NCBI RefSeq assembly: GCF_023065955.2
Contig: NW_026622763.1
Coordinates: 82,813,299 to 82,877,298, forward strand
Origin: Ursus arctos
Lineage: Eukaryota; Chordata; Mammalia; Carnivora; Ursidae
Direction of reading: 5' to 3'
DNA length: 64,000 bases
In this document: in pieces, positions 33,046-45,465 of the stretch
How the letters are laid out: every line of letters starts with the position of its first letter
Numbering within the stretch: position 1 is the first letter of the stretch
The notes under the pieces: model-generated
Databases searched by the model: none
What the model was told of the DNA's origin: nothing
What the model saw: only the letters and a program-made list of their open reading frames with translations
Made by a program: the position numbers and the translations under genes

Positions 33046-36000
33046 TTTCACAGAGATGATGATCAGAGAATTTGCCTTGAAGATCAATAAAAAATCAAAT
33101 AAGTAATCTAATCAGGAGAGTCAGGGAAAAAAAGGAAAATCATTCTACAAAGGGAAATAACCTTAGTCAGGTGTGCTGTCTATGGGGCCATCAGGCTGAA
33201 GCAGAGGACTATTTCTAATTTCCAGTAGGAAATCAAATCGGAATTCAGCGAAGCTGTAAGGGTGTGAGCTGTCCTCCAAGTGGGCAGTGGAACTGATAAT
33301 CATCACATTCTGCTTTACTTGTTTGTGTCATGATTTTGAAATGGATGACAAACACCAATGGAGTCACAAGTAGGATTTTCAAAGTCCAAACACTTTGGTT
33401 CCTAGGTAAGCCTGCATGAGGCTAGCATAATTATAAGGAAATTATATAACGTTTTTCTGATGCTAAAAATAAATTTTAGACTCAATATTTTATAAGATTC
33501 TTTTCATAACTTAAATCTAGTTTGAGGCAGGAAAGACTATCTCACACTGAGATAATGAGTAAAGCACCAAATATAGAGAAAGAAATCAATAATTTCAATC
33601 TTAGATCAGAGCAGGATACTCCCAGGTATGATATATTTCTAATATTATGGAATATTTTATATCAAGAACAATTCAATAAATCACTATTTCTGAATGTTTG
33701 TGTTCACCAGTATTTAAATAGTTACAATCAAATGTTAAAATAACATTTGTTATATAGTTTTATATAGTTGTCACATGCTATTATAGATTTGCTATTGTAA
33801 ATCTGTTTCTCTTTTTTTAAACTGTTACATCAGGTTCAAATATTCCAGAGCTGCTGGGTCTGTGCTCCTGACTGATTAGTTGGTCTTCCTCTCTCAATCT
33901 CTAGTTCTTGCTTACATATTTAGTTGGTTTCCATTCCTGAAGAATATTTCTTTGGGCTCTACAATTCCATGTTTTTGATAGAGTGGGAGTGGGGAGAAAA
34001 GAATGTTGATAATCTTTGCTTCTATGTCAAGGAATGTCAAAACAAATTTTTAACAATCTCTTTTGCATCTGGTAAGGAGATCTTGTAAAACCACCACTTG
34101 ACAAAACTTAATTTGCAGCAAAGACTGTGCTTCTAGAAGTAATCTCATTCCCAGTGAAGGAACTGGATATTTGAACCAGCACCCAGAAAGGGGATGTTGC
34201 TAAGAGACCAAGTCCTACACTGGAAATTAGAAAATCTGGCTTTGCTCTCAGCTAACCACAAGTGGTCCAAGTGCAAGCCACTTGTATGTTCTATCCTCCA
34301 TTCATTAGTAATGAAGGTCTTATCAGCCTCACAATTAAATGACCAAATTTAAGAACCAATTGGAGAATAAAGAATAAAAGTGATTAGCTAAAGTGACTAA
34401 TGAAAAATGTGTTTAATTAACAATTGTAAAAAATCCCAAGCTCTTTATGTCTTAGCAATGTGATCGAAATACACAGACATGTTCTTTTGTGTTTAGATCA
34501 GGTTTCTGTGTTAATACTAGAAATCACTACATAGGGTTTTATTTACTTGTTTAACCGTCCCACGTTCACAGGGTATTCATACATAGTTCAGTGTTCTTCC
34601 TTTGTAAATAAGGGATTAAATTCTTGCTTGAGATTCATGCTAAAAAAAGTACATCTCTAGAGGTGATTGTGTCTTCTATTTTTGAATAAAAATAAAAGTG
34701 ATCCAGTCCATTATGTTTCTCTTATTTGTAGTAACTATCAGAAAGCTTCGAGTCAAACTCCTCTGTACCAAATACTTTAAATCCTTTCCTCCCACAGGCA
34801 TTTTGATTCCTTTGTTTGGGCTTTTCAGCTTTTGCCTTAACTATTTTTTTTCACACTGTATTTTATTTTCTAAGCCATCTCTAGCCCTTTCAGAACGAGA
34901 CCTAGCATAAATCCCTGGGAAAAAATTCTGGGTAGAGCTAGAAAGACTTCTTACAGGAAAATCACTCTTTGTTCTTCCATTCCATAAAAAAACGTGCATC
35001 TCCCGGAGGGGAAAATGGAAAGATAACTTTAATGCAATATTGATACAACTCTAATGTGTCCTGCTTTCCCTTCCCCTTCTGCAAAACAGTGGGCAGCTGG
35101 GTTAATCCGGGGATGACATTCAGCTATAGATACCAAAAGCAAAAAAACAAAATACCTGAAGAATTCAGAGGTTCAATGAATACTCTGATTTTGTTATGTT
35201 TTCTATCTCCTTATATACTTGTATTTTCTCTTAAACTCCAAGTGAGGAACTGTGTGTTATACAAAATGAATTTGTTTTAAATTCTTAATCAGTTCTTCAA
35301 GATAAGATTTTTACCAATGCAATAGACAATGGCAAGAGGTGTAGAAAGTGAAAAATAAGAAGGCATTTTGTAATTTGCCAAGACATAAGAATCAGCACTC
35401 TATTCCTGCAATTTAACAAAATTTTGATCCAATGAATTCTCTAACTTGTGATCCCTTTGAGGATTTAAACAATGAAATCATTCCAGAAAATATCTGTGTG
35501 CAATTATTTAATTTGAAATAATTACGTATCCTGTTCCTCTTATTTAGCAGTATAGTCATGGCATGTGCTCAATGCGTACTTAAAAAGAGGTTTTTCTAAA
35601 TCTATTTCTAAAACTCCCAACATGAGTTAATGCATTAGATTAAGGAAAGAAACCCCAGGGCTCCTCCGAAGTGCCTCCGTGCCATCTCGAAAGGAGTTGC
35701 CACCATCCTCTACTCTCTAGAATAACTTTTATCTGTCTTGTATAATAGAGAAAACATGACTTTCTTTGAAAGTGGCTAAAAGTATTATTTTGTTAAAAGA
35801 AAAATTTGGAAACCAGTAGGTTAATGTATTGTGGAGACACTATTCCTTTTAAAAGTAAATGTATTTACCTACAAACCACAATATAGAGAAAAATAATCAC
35901 TTAGAAAGTATATCAGTGCAAACACGTTTACATAGTTGGCGTGCCATTTCCAAACAGGAGGACTGTTATTTAGAAAATTAAACATACACGTGAGGGCTTC

Positions 36001-36458
36001 TGGAGCACAGAAACTGGAAAACATCTGGCTCATGGCATAATTCTTTAAAAAGCAAAAATAATCGGGCATCCCCATCAAAGAGCCCGGCAGCCAGATCTCA
36101 GCCAAGGCTGCAGAGTCCCACGGTTAGGGATTCTGCGTGGCTGGGAGAGACACTATGCTGCAAATGGGCTTATAAATGCCCAGTCAGGTATAGAGGATGA
36201 CTTCAGTTTGGGCTCTATTTTCAATGTTTTTAAATGACTCTTTTAGAGATATTTGACGATGTCAAATTAGAACTTTGTCTCCCCAAATTATTTTAGTCTT
36301 CTGCAATACTTTTCACTTCTGAACATAATATCAAGCTTACGATATGCAAAGCTTTTTGCCTACTAGAACTCCTTTTTAAGTATAGGTTTCCATGGGATTC
36401 AAACCAAGCAGTATTAATTTTTTCATGAGATAGGAAAATCTTAATGAAATCCTTTTCT
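33046..36458. other. Long unique sequence; weak MIR-like trace only
   Basis: I find no gene in these 3.4 kb. The part at 34190-34330 (ctggctttgctctcagctaac, caagccacttgtatg) resembles a worn MIR in the plus sense, but too weakly to assign. Confidence 0.35.
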
Positions 36459-36676
36459 TTTTCAAGATTATTTATTTACTTTAGAAAGAGAGCATGAGAG
36501 AGGGCTGAAGCACGAGCAGGCAGAGAAGCAGAGGGAGACAGAGAGAGAGAGAATCTCAAGAAGACTGCCTACTGAGCATGGAGCCCAACGCAGGGCTCGA
36601 TCCCAGGACCCTAAGATCATGACCAAGCCGAAATCGAGAATTGGACACTCAACCGACTGAGCCACGCGGTCTCCCC
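36459..36676 (-). mobile_element. Older carnivore SINE
   Basis: Antisense SINE with 'gagcatggagcccaacgcagg', 'gctcgatcccaggacccta' and head 'caaccgactgagccacgcg'. It is more diverged than the bear-type copies, and no clear target-site duplication is visible. Confidence 0.88.
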
Positions 36677-37019
36677 TTCATGCTGAGGTATAAAGATAGA
36701 GAGCATAAAACTTATTGTACTCAGACATTCGCAGGCATAAAATCTACTTTGCCCCCCTCCCAAAGCCCACTTTGATAATGAAGTTTATGGTTGAGTTGGG
36801 GGGTATTTTAAGAAGAAATGATGCAAAATGATGTACACAGAGGTTTGCCAAAAGTTAAAAACTGTCCTAAGCAACTTAGCAGAGAAGACGAAGAACTGTG
36901 CCCCCAAACTACTTTCAGCTAATGTTTTTTAGCGTGTTTCTCAAAGAATGTAGCAAACCTAAGTCTCTAAGGAATAAGCAGAGGTACTGATGTATTATTT
37001 TTATGTATTTGATTAACAC
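36677..37019. other. Unique sequence, nothing recognised
   Basis: No gene or repeat identified. Confidence 0.4.
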
Positions 37020-37760
37020 CAAAGCTATTTACACCCAAGAATCACACAGCACGTCTTCTACGAGGTATCTCTCTTACTGAAGCGTTCTTACAGCACCCTG
37101 AGGACCGAATATGTGATGGCCCGCACAGGATCACATGTAATTCCATAACCGCCGTGCTCTGTGACAGAGGCAGCTGCAGCTCCCTGACGCCAGCCACGGG
37201 AAAGCAGGGAAGTTCCCATCAATGCAGCGTGATTATCAGCATGTTACACGCTGCAGCAGAGAGAATGACTTTTATTATCCACACGGAAACCTCTCCCATA
37301 AAGGCCATAGAAACCACGTGCAAATATAAGTATGAATAGAACTGTACTTACTTTTCAAGTTTGTAGCCCCCATATTAATAAGCGGTAAATCATATAAAGG
37401 CAATTCACTTTCCAATCCCATTTGCAAAAAAAATGCGAAATGCAGACTGTACAATAAGCGATAGGTACATAAAAGGCCATTTGTGTCAGCAGGCTGAGAA
37501 AGATAAGACCAGTGTAATTCCATTGTAAATCACCGCAAACGGGATATCAAATAGAAGCACTGACCGCATCACAGATATCTCATTTTTCAAAGCATGAGTT
37601 ACATCTGAACGCAAGTACAATGGAGAGGAATTCTGAAATGAAATTAGCATAAAGTTGTTCTATTTTACAGCTGCCAATTTTTTTTTGTAATAAATCTAAA
37701 TGATTACATGTCATGTAATTCCAAAGAAAAAGGAGAACACACAAACAAAACCCAGGGAGA
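37020..37760. promoter_or_regulatory. Candidate conserved noncoding element (enhancer-like)
   Basis: About 740 repeat-free bases with retained CpGs (ataaccgccgtgctctg, gacgccagccacggg, caccgcaaacggg), E-box-like CACGTG (37316), AT-rich homeodomain-type sites (attaataagcgg, aaatgattacatgtcatg) and GATA-like agataag. This density of preserved CpG and TAAT words stands out from the flanks. No open frame resembles a protein. Confidence 0.35.
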
Positions 37761-38299
37761 AAAATTGACAATTGTAGGTTATTAAGTTTTCTAACCATTA
37801 ACAAACACCAGCAAGTCAGTAATATTTCAAGGAAGAACTGAAAACAAAGCCAGGCAGAAATCGCTTGTATCTAGCAGAAGTTATCCAAGACCTATGAGAT
37901 AACAAAATCTAAGCAAACTAAAAATGTCACTGGAGTCTATTTATATTCCTACTTTTCTTCTTTGAGCTACCGATGCTGGCTGGTATCCTCTGGAGTAGGA
38001 TCCTACGTCAAAGAAATGGGTAAGACATTTTAAACATCCTGTGAAATAGACAAAAATATATATTGGGTGAATAGTGCTTTTTTATATCTTGATACCAGGC
38101 AAGCACATATACAAAGCAATTCTCTCCAAATATTTTATCTGCTTTCAGGAAAAGAACTAGAAATGTAGAGTACAGAATAAAGTTTATTTAGTGAAAATAA
38201 TAAGCAGACAAACAAAAAAAGGAAGAGATTTGTCATCAAGATAGGTGGAAAAAAGAAACACCTGTTATAACTATTCCAAGGACATTGTGACAGAGAACA
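37761..38299. other. Unique sequence, nothing recognised
   Basis: No gene or repeat identified. Confidence 0.4.
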
Positions 38300-38455
38300 T
38301 TTTATAATAGAATTTGACATGTGTGAGTTGAGAGTTGTGGCAGTAATTACTAACGTGTTCTTAGGTGACTCAAATAAACTTTCTAGTTTCTTTCTCTATA
38401 AAGTGAGGGAGCTAAATGATTTCAAAATCATTTTCAAATCTTAACACTCTACTAC
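38300..38455 (+). mobile_element. MIR-like SINE remnant
   Basis: 'ttaggtgactcaaataaactt', 'tttctctataaagtgagg' and 'aaatgatttcaaaatcatt' follow the order of the MIR 3' half. Strongly diverged. Confidence 0.4.
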
Positions 38456-38907
38456 TTTACAAGAAGGTAAAGGAAATTCAAAAATAAGCATTCCAAATGG
38501 CTTTATGAGCCCCCCTTTTTTGTAGGAAATATGGTTTTAAAAATCAACTTCATTACACTATATATTTTTTAGATTACATCTAATTTTAACAGATAAAAAT
38601 TTACTGGTCATTCTGAAATAGATTATGTACCAAAGTACTTTTAGTTCTTAAAGAAAATTATTTCAAAAACCTGGTATTGTCTTAGTTAAGTGTCACAACA
38701 ATTAAATTATCTACTCTTAAAGATCAATAAAATTAATCAGCAGTCACGACCAAAATTTTAAAGGTGGAAAACATTTCCCTTCCAAGTTACAGCATAGTAA
38801 ATATTTAATTTCTAAAATGATTTGCAAGTAGCATCTTGCTTTTATTTAACTTTTTTCTTCTACCAGGAAAAGATATACCTCCTCTATCTGACCTGGTGTT
38901 AAATAAT
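38456..38907. other. AT-rich sequence, nothing recognised
   Basis: No gene or repeat identified. Confidence 0.4.
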
Positions 38908-38923
38908 CATTGTGAGTAAGTCT

Positions 38924-39124
38924 TTTTTTTTTTTTTAAGATTTTATTTATTTATTTGACACAGAGAGAGACAGCCAGACAGAGAGGGAACACAGGCAGGG
39001 GGAGTGGGAGAGGAAAAAGCAGGCTCCCAGCGGAGGAGCCTGATGTGGGGCTCGATCCCAGGACTCTGGGATCATGCCCTGAGCTGAAGGCAGACACTTA
39101 ACGACTGAGCCACCCAGGCACCCC
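38924..39124 (-). mobile_element. Carnivore SINE, full length
   Basis: Antisense SINE ending 'gactgagccacccaggcaccc'. The target-site duplication 'cattgtgagtaagtct' / 'cattgttagtaagtct' lies at 38908-38923 and 39125-39140, with one mismatch. Confidence 0.95.
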
Positions 39125-39289
39125 CATTGTTAGTAAGTCTTAGTGTAATATAAAATAAAAGTCAGAAAGGAAGTTAAAATGTTATATTTTATAGTATTAA
39201 GATTCATAAAGAAAGTGACTTTGCTATAAGATGTATAAAGAAGATGGTAATGGAAAATATTCTAAGATAGTTTTCTCATTAAATCGCAT

Positions 39290-39815
39290 CTGAGCCCCTG
39301 GTCAATATGGTCTGCTCAGCCCCAGATGCTGCACGTAGCTGTTTCCTGTCAGAACTGAACAAGAGGTGACTGAAAGGCTCACCTGGATACTGAACACATT
39401 CCTTGGGTCTGCCTTATGTAACAGCATCCCTGCTTCCTCCTGAGAAGGCCAAGACGGTGCTTCCTGCCTGCTGGTTCAACGACACATGGACCCAGGCAAC
39501 CTTAGCTGACAGTTCAACAGAACACTGGTTGCAAACCTTGGTATAAGTGTTCATCTTTTGGAAACCAGGACGTCTAACCCTGGAGTCCAGCACTGTCGGG
39601 ACAATATCCACAAGTAGGTCTTTGGAAAGGATGGTAAGTGGGGTCATTTCTACTTCTATCCCTGAGGACCCAGACACTATGGGGAGCAGACAAACCATCC
39701 ATATTGTGTCCTACCCAAGCTCCTAACCCACAGAATCTTTGTGCATCGTGATGGCTGCTTTACGTGACTAAGTGTTGGGGGAGGTCTATTATGATAGCAG
39801 TAGTACTAAGAGTGG
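39290..39815 (+). mobile_element. Degenerate LTR-like block
   Basis: The end (39725-39800) reads 'ctaacccacagaatctttg' followed by 'actaagtgttggggg', which resembles the conserved tail of MaLR-type LTRs. The GC-richer body (39300-39700) fits an LTR, but I cannot assign a subfamily. A 94-codon minus frame here shows no known domain. Confidence 0.4.
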
Positions 39816-40214
39816 GGTGCTAAGATAATGAAAACCTAAAATACGAAGACTGGCTTTGGGGCTGGGAAGAAGTTGGAAAAGCATTAAGGAGATTGTTAGT
39901 CAAAGTTGGACAAAAAAAGATACTTGCAAAAGTTTAGCAAAACTATTTTCCTCAACAGCATAGTAAATAGAAAATCTACCTGGCAAATATGGTGACCTAA
40001 GATTACCAAGCGGTGTTGAAAATACATTTAGCTATCAGCTGCTAGGTGGAAAATGAGAGGAGAGAGATGAGCTAAAGGAGTAACTTAAAGGAGCCAGCAC
40101 TTATGGGGAATGAAAATAAAGGTGCTTCTCATTCTCACAGTTGGATGAGTCTGGGCGTATTGTGGGAAAATATGTGTATTTTCCTGTAGGGAAGAGGCGA
40201 GTTGTGCACCCATA
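39816..40214. other. Unique sequence, nothing recognised
   Basis: No gene or repeat identified. Confidence 0.35.
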
Positions 40215-40790
40215 GGAAAGACTGTGGTAGATATTTCCAAAAGATGGCCACGCCAATCTACATCCCAACCAAGTTCTGTGGGATGGGACACTTCCCTTGT
40301 GAAGGGCTGGGCCTATGTGCCAGCACCTGGAATCTACTGGACTTTTGTGACTTCCTCGGCCAACAGCAGAGGGGAAAGGTAACACTATGTGATCTCTGGG
40401 GTCCATCATACAATGTCATGCCTCCAGGTTTGCTTTCTGAGAAGGATTGCTCCTAGTAACCACTTGCACACTGTGAGGAAGTCCAAACGAGCCTTTCAGA
40501 GAGACCGCAGAGGAAGGTCACAGGCAGATGCTCTATTTGAAAGCCCACCTGAGATCCAAGATTCAGTTGACATTAACACCTTCACACGTGAGTGAAAACA
40601 CCACCATATCCTTCCTGTCACTGTCAAGTTAGTTCAGCTTCGGAGTCTCCCCAGCTAAGGCTCCAGAGACAACATGTTCTTGCCGTGTGCCATTCTAATC
40701 TCTAACCCATAGAATCCGTGAACATAATGGAAGTATTGTTTTATGCCACTAAACCTGGAGTGATTTGTTTGCAATCGATAATTGATAAAC
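40215..40790 (+). mobile_element. MaLR-type (MLT1-like) LTR, diverged
   Basis: Order of landmarks fits an MLT1-like LTR: 'ggcctatgtgccagcacctgg', 'cttttgtgacttcctcggcc', 'cacactgtgaggaagtcc', 'taacccatagaatccgtg', 'gttttatgccactaaacc' and 'tgcaatcgataattgataa'. Frames on both strands within it are not genes. Confidence 0.55.
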
Positions 40791-41063
40791 TGAAATATTT
40801 TGAAAAATGAATTAAACACTTTAATATTTAAATTTTTTCATTTTATGTTTAATTTTAAAAGATTTCATTTCTGGCCTCTTATAAATAGAGAGGTTTTTTA
40901 AAAAATCTGAGTGATGACCAACACATTGCCCATGTATTTTAAAATACATAAGCATATTTTTCTTTAGCAAAATAGGAAATTTTACATTTTTCATGAACTC
41001 ACATTTTTATTTCCCTTACACGTATTATACTAATGTAAAAGAAATATATTCAACAATTTATTT

Positions 41064-41272
41064 ATTTTTATTTTTTATTTTTTAAAGATTTTATTTATTT
41101 ATTTGACAGAGAGAGAGACAGCCAGCGAGAGAGGGAACACAAGCAGGGGGAGTGGGAGAGGAAGAAGCAGGCTCACAGCAGAGGAGCCTGATGCGGGACT
41201 CGATCCCATAACGCCAGGATCACGCCCTGAGCCGAAGGCAGACACTTAACCGCTGTGCCACCCAGGTGTCCC
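41064..41272 (-). mobile_element. Carnivore SINE, bear/panda-type subfamily, full length
   Basis: Antisense SINE of the 'cataacgc' subtype, closely similar to those at 1271 and 1905. The perfect 14-base duplication 'tcaacaatttattt' lies at 41050-41063 and 41273-41286. Confidence 0.95.
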
Positions 41273-41286
41273 TCAACAATTTATTT

Positions 41287-41971
41287 TGACAGCATTTTGG
41301 AGTACTTAAAATTTGGGGGTATTTTGTTAAGTAGGATTAAGTTGTACCTACTCGCTTACTCATATTGCTAAAAGTTTTTGATTAATTGATTAGCTGTGAA
41401 GCTCAGTGCTGCTGTAATTGGGTGCGGGAGCAGGGTTTCACCGTATGAATCATAGATCCAATTCAAACACTGCTAGAAATCTTAGGTAAACACCATATGC
41501 AGTTTATCTAAGTAATTTACTGATTCATTTTTTACAATGCTGCAATTTTTCAGAACAAAGAATGGGGTAAAAAGAAATTTCCCATCATCCAATTCCAGTT
41601 CACTACAGTGTAGGTCAAGGCAAGCTGACATCACAAATGGAATAGTTTTATCCCTCAAATTCAGTAATAAATTTACAAAGAATTTTGCAGACCTTCTTAA
41701 TGTTTTATCAACAATACAACTATACACTATAAGCATAATGATGTATAAATCAAAAAACCCAACTTGTTATGATCATAGATAGGTTAATTATAGATATATT
41801 GTTATTTTCAGAACACATTATTTTGCATGATACTCTCTGGGAGGTAGTATAGTTGGTAGAAAGGGCAAGAGCTTTGTAATTAAGAAATTTGGGAATAAAA
41901 TCCTTTGAGGAAAGCAGCTGTATCAGTGAGAACTCCTTTGGTTGGAGAATATATACATATATTTGAAGAAT
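41287..41971. other. Unique sequence, nothing recognised
   Basis: Opposed short frames at 41482-41736 and 41537-41782 look accidental. Confidence 0.4.
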
Positions 41972-41984
41972 ATATCTATCTATC

Positions 41985-42015
<31 letters not shown>

Positions 42016-42027
42016 ATCATCTATCTC
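41972..42027. repeat. (ATCT)n microsatellite
   Basis: About a dozen ATCT units with 'atcatc' interruptions on both sides. Confidence 0.93.
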
Positions 42028-42085
42028 ACATCTTTTAGCAAATAATAAAAAATCCAAACGATTGCCCCAAATAGAACATTGTTAT

Positions 42086-42277
42086 TTTTTTTTAAAGATT
42101 TTATTTGTTTATTTATTTGAGAGACAGAGAGAGCACACAAGGTGGGGAGAGGAGAAGTGGGGGGAGAAGCAGGCTCCCTGCTGATCAGGGAGCCCCATGT
42201 GGGGCTGAATCCCAGGACCCTGAGATCACGACATGATGAAGGCAGACGCTTAACTGACTGAGCCACCCAGGCGCCCC
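42086..42277 (-). mobile_element. Carnivore SINE, full length
   Basis: Antisense SINE ending 'gactgagccacccaggcgcccc'. The flanking 'agaacattgttat' (42073-42085) and 'gagacattgttat' (42278-42290) are the target-site duplication. Confidence 0.93.
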
Positions 42278-42290
42278 GAGACATTGTTAT

Positions 42291-44329
42291 CTGACATACA
42301 GTGTGAGTCTGGTCCTTTAGTGGCATTGAGCTAACATGCTTCAGTTTATTAAGAGGAAGATGTCCCCTTCCTCCATTGTTGGTTTTTGATCCTAGGTAGA
42401 GAGAAGAGTATGAGACTGTTTGGGGCTATCACAGGACGGGGATGTGCAGTGACACTCCATTGGCAGAGACCAGGTAATCTGAAAATCTCACAACGCCGAG
42501 GACAGAAACTCATAATGAAAAATTGTGATATATAAATGTAAGACACTGAGAGCAGTGCCAGTGACAATTAGATATTTCTACGATTACTATTTGTATGATC
42601 ATCAACTTCATCATCATCACCCCCATTTCGCAAATATGGGCAACATGACATGAACTGTTCATATGTCACATGTATGCATCTCTTTCCCATTCCATTGTCA
42701 GACTTTCTGACATGCAAGTTCTTTTTTCGTTGTTCTTACATAAATCTCTACGGTGCCTAGTGCAGTTGCCTGAACTAAATGATTGTTTAAGTCAGTATAT
42801 CCTTCGCCTGATCTAATTCCCTATCAAGTCCCTTTTAATGTAGTTGCACTCTACATTTCTCGCACTGATGCTGCTTTGACCCATTTTATGTATGCTCTAA
42901 ATGCTGGATAGAGTGGTCTTTGCAAGAGCCTAGGTGAGGTCCAGAGCACACTCTTCTATGACAATCTGGCTTACCTAGTCTCCAATCTGTACTTGCTTGA
43001 GATTTGGAAATTGTGGAGAACCTGGAACGCAGAAAAGCTATTTTATCACAACCTGACTCCTTTGCTTCCAGGAAAGTCAAGAGCAGTGAGTTGATGATGA
43101 CTACTTAAAAGATCCACGTCCATCACACATTGTGTTTTTAAGAACCTGCATGGATTTGAAGGGAAATTACCTTATATAACAATGGAGTTTAATTTTATTC
43201 TTGTTGGAAGAGAGACAAAGTCATCAAGTGTGTAAAAAAAAAAAAAAGAATCTAAAGTAAATTCAAAAATAAATTGGTACGTTTAAGAGAGGAGATTCAT
43301 CTGTCAGAAACTTGATTTCTTTTTCTCAAGTATAATAAACTCACTGTAATACCACTTAACTTCAACTGTCTATTTGGGTTTTCAACCATTTTCAATCCTG
43401 GCTGGTCTTTTAAAAATCTAGTGTACATTTGAAATTAATGTTACACATCCTTACCAATATCCATTGATCCCTTCGTCCAAATCACATTGTATCCCTCCAG
43501 ACAATACCTTTTGTTTCCTTTATAAATGTCATGCATAGTTCAATCCCCAAGACCTCAAATTATTTGACTCTAGAAAATGCACTGCTGTTTGTAACATTAC
43601 ATATGTGTGCACACATGCGTGCATACCTCACTCTTGGGGTCTATGTCCCGGAAGCACTGTGATGAGAGCTCACAGCAGGTGGCAAACAATGGTCTTGAGA
43701 AACGGACTTGTTGCTGCTGAAAGTTTATTTGCCGACACAGTCCCAGAGGCTGGTGGTACCAGGCAGAACGACACCAATGTTCCAGTTTTCAAGGATGGTC
43801 TTTCTGACTTGATTCACTTTACACCCCCCTTCCCCAAAACACACACCTCCACACTCTTTCCCCGCACATTCTTGAAATTTCTATCTCCAAATAGAAGCCA
43901 AGGAGAAAGAAGAGAGCCAGCAGAGCAAAAGCGCTGAAACAACCTTTAAAAAGAAGAAAGAAAAATAGATTATGTAAATTTTGGACGTTTGTTTCTGTCA
44001 TTTAAAAAAAAAAGGAGGAAAAGTAAAGAAGTAAAGACTAAAACTCAGAAAACAGCAAAACTCATCCATTCTCATTTCCTCACACCCCACCCTCCATCAA
44101 CCTTGACTCTTCTGTATTTCAAAAATCTGAATATTTATCTTATCTTTCAAATTGTTTCTGGAGCACTCACAGGGAAAATTGTTTGAAAGTGCCCAAGTGT
44201 TCCTCACTTCACAGCAAGCAGTTCACCGCCGCAGTTTGCTTCACCTTGAAATCCCACTCCCATTATCTTTGCATAGTTGCACGGTCTAATCTCAGGTAGT
44301 ATTAATCCTGGCCCTCCGAGGTGATCTGC
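42291..44329. other. Unique sequence upstream/downstream of the CpG island
   Basis: No gene recognised. 42755-42800 (cggtgcctagtgcagttgcc, aaatgattgtttaa) may be a worn L2 3' end. The 44200-44320 part (cagttcaccgccgcagtttg, ctttgcatagttgcacgg) is non-repetitive and may be promoter-proximal. Confidence 0.35.
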
Positions 44330-44562
44330 AAAGTTGCACCCTCTCGTCCTGGAGCCCAGCCCCAGCGCCCGGCTCCATAAGGACACGCGGAGAGGCCGGG
44401 TCTGACGATGCAGGGCTGCTCACTCCACCTCGGCCAGTAGCCACGGCACCAAGACCCTTCTCCCACCTTTGCCCCGTGAAGGCTCCGTCTGCACGTGAAA
44501 GACAGGGCGAAGGGGGACGCAGAGCGCACTAGATGGCTCCGGAGTGCTGACAGAGATCTTAC

Positions 44563-44780
44563 CTGGGCGCAAATCGGAAGGTTCCCGCGGTGCTCGCGGA
44601 GACTACGGCGGTACCTGGAGAAAGGAGGCTCTAAGGGAAAGGGGAAAAAAGAGTGAGACCGGGAATGGAGAGAGAGGAGGAGACGAGAAAGAAGCGGAAA
44701 GGAAGAAAAGGAAGCAAGGAGGAGGATGCTGCTGCTGTTGCTGCCTCGGTGGAAGTGGAGAACCCAGGCAGCCAAGGCGC
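44563..44780 (-). other. Probable untranslated first exon, leftward transcription
   Basis: On the minus strand a consensus splice donor CAG|GTAAGATCT occurs at 44563/44562, directly downstream of GC boxes and a pyrimidine-rich stretch (ccttttcttcctttccgctt). I infer a TSS around 44740-44800 and a short 5' UTR exon ending at 44563. The donor and GC boxes are seen. The exon start and direction are inferred. The gene cannot be named. Confidence 0.4.
44728..44747. repeat. Short GCT trinucleotide run
   Basis: 'gctgctgctgttgctgcc' inside the presumed first exon. Reads as CAG-type repeats on the minus strand. Confidence 0.8.
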
Positions 44781-45230
44781 CCCTACCTCCCCGCGTCCCC
44801 GCGCCCGCCGCCCCGGCCCCGCCCCGGCCTCGCCTTCTCACGCGGCCACCCCGCCCCGGCCCCGCCCCGGCCCCGCCCCGCTGGCCTCTGGTCTGTGGCC
44901 CAGCTGCAGAGTCCGGGATCCGGGATCGTGGCAACTGGGCACCTGCCGCAACGAGCGCGATGCCTAGAGGCAGTGGCAGCCGCCCAGAGCCTGCCAAGCC
45001 TCGGCCACACGGAGCTCCAGAGAATTTCCCGTCCGCCGCCACCGCCGCCGCCAGTGAGACTAGCGCCTTCGGGACAGAGGGACCCAGCGGACCTTCTTTT
45101 CTGACTCTTGGGGGGAGATGGGAGGACCCCATAAATGCCCTCCTTTTCTTCCTCTGTCACTGCGAAGTGGGGTACCCGTTACACCTCCGCGGAGAAGGCT
45201 CAGTGGCCTTGCTTCCACAAACCTGACAAC

Positions 45231-45320
45231 AGTCGCATCCGGAGAATTCTTTCCAGTATAAAAAGTGCAATAGAAAAGTTTGTAGAACAGAAGAAATGAA
45301 TTCTATTCCCAGTTCCAATC
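45231..45320. other. Edge of CpG island
   Basis: Transition to ordinary sequence. No feature seen. Confidence 0.3.
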
Positions 45321-45465
45321 AGATTCATTGATCAATCCCACAAAAAGTTATTGACACCTACTATGTGCCAGGCATCCTCCCAGACACTGGGGATACATGA
45401 GTAAGCAAAACAGACAAAATCACCTGCCCTTTTGCAGCTTCCATTCTTGTGAGCCAGGCTGTGAA
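45321..45465 (-). mobile_element. L2 (LINE-2) 3' end
   Basis: 'attgacacctactatgtgcca', 'ctggggatacatgagtaagc' and 'aaacagacaaaatcacctgcc' match the complement of the L2 3' tail. Confidence 0.82.

Larger units (their letters stand above)
44330..45230. promoter_or_regulatory. CpG island promoter
   Basis: About 900 GC-rich bases with dense CpG, the only such region in the window. It holds a GC-box cluster (CCGCCCC at 44819, 44851, 44862 and 44873), a CCG trinucleotide run (45032-45052) and a purine-rich block at 44636-44735 that reads as a pyrimidine-rich initiator region on the minus strand. No TATA box is evident. Such islands mark promoters of broadly expressed or developmental genes and are often bidirectional. 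Confidence 0.85.

Noticed and set aside
41972..42027. Short regularly spaced repeats as a CRISPR array
   Set aside because: It is a simple tetranucleotide microsatellite without spacers, in a mammalian genome.
44302..45132. 276-codon minus-strand open frame in the CpG island
   Set aside because: Its residues are low-complexity alanine/glycine/arginine and serine/leucine runs caused by GC-rich and pyrimidine-rich DNA. It also reads through a good splice donor at 44562. No domain is visible, so it is better explained as promoter and 5' UTR.
44544..45226. Overlapping plus-strand frames (44544-45104, 44653-44967, 44726-45226)
   Set aside because: They are open in three frames because of high GC. 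They are proline/arginine-rich with no domain and no conserved start context.
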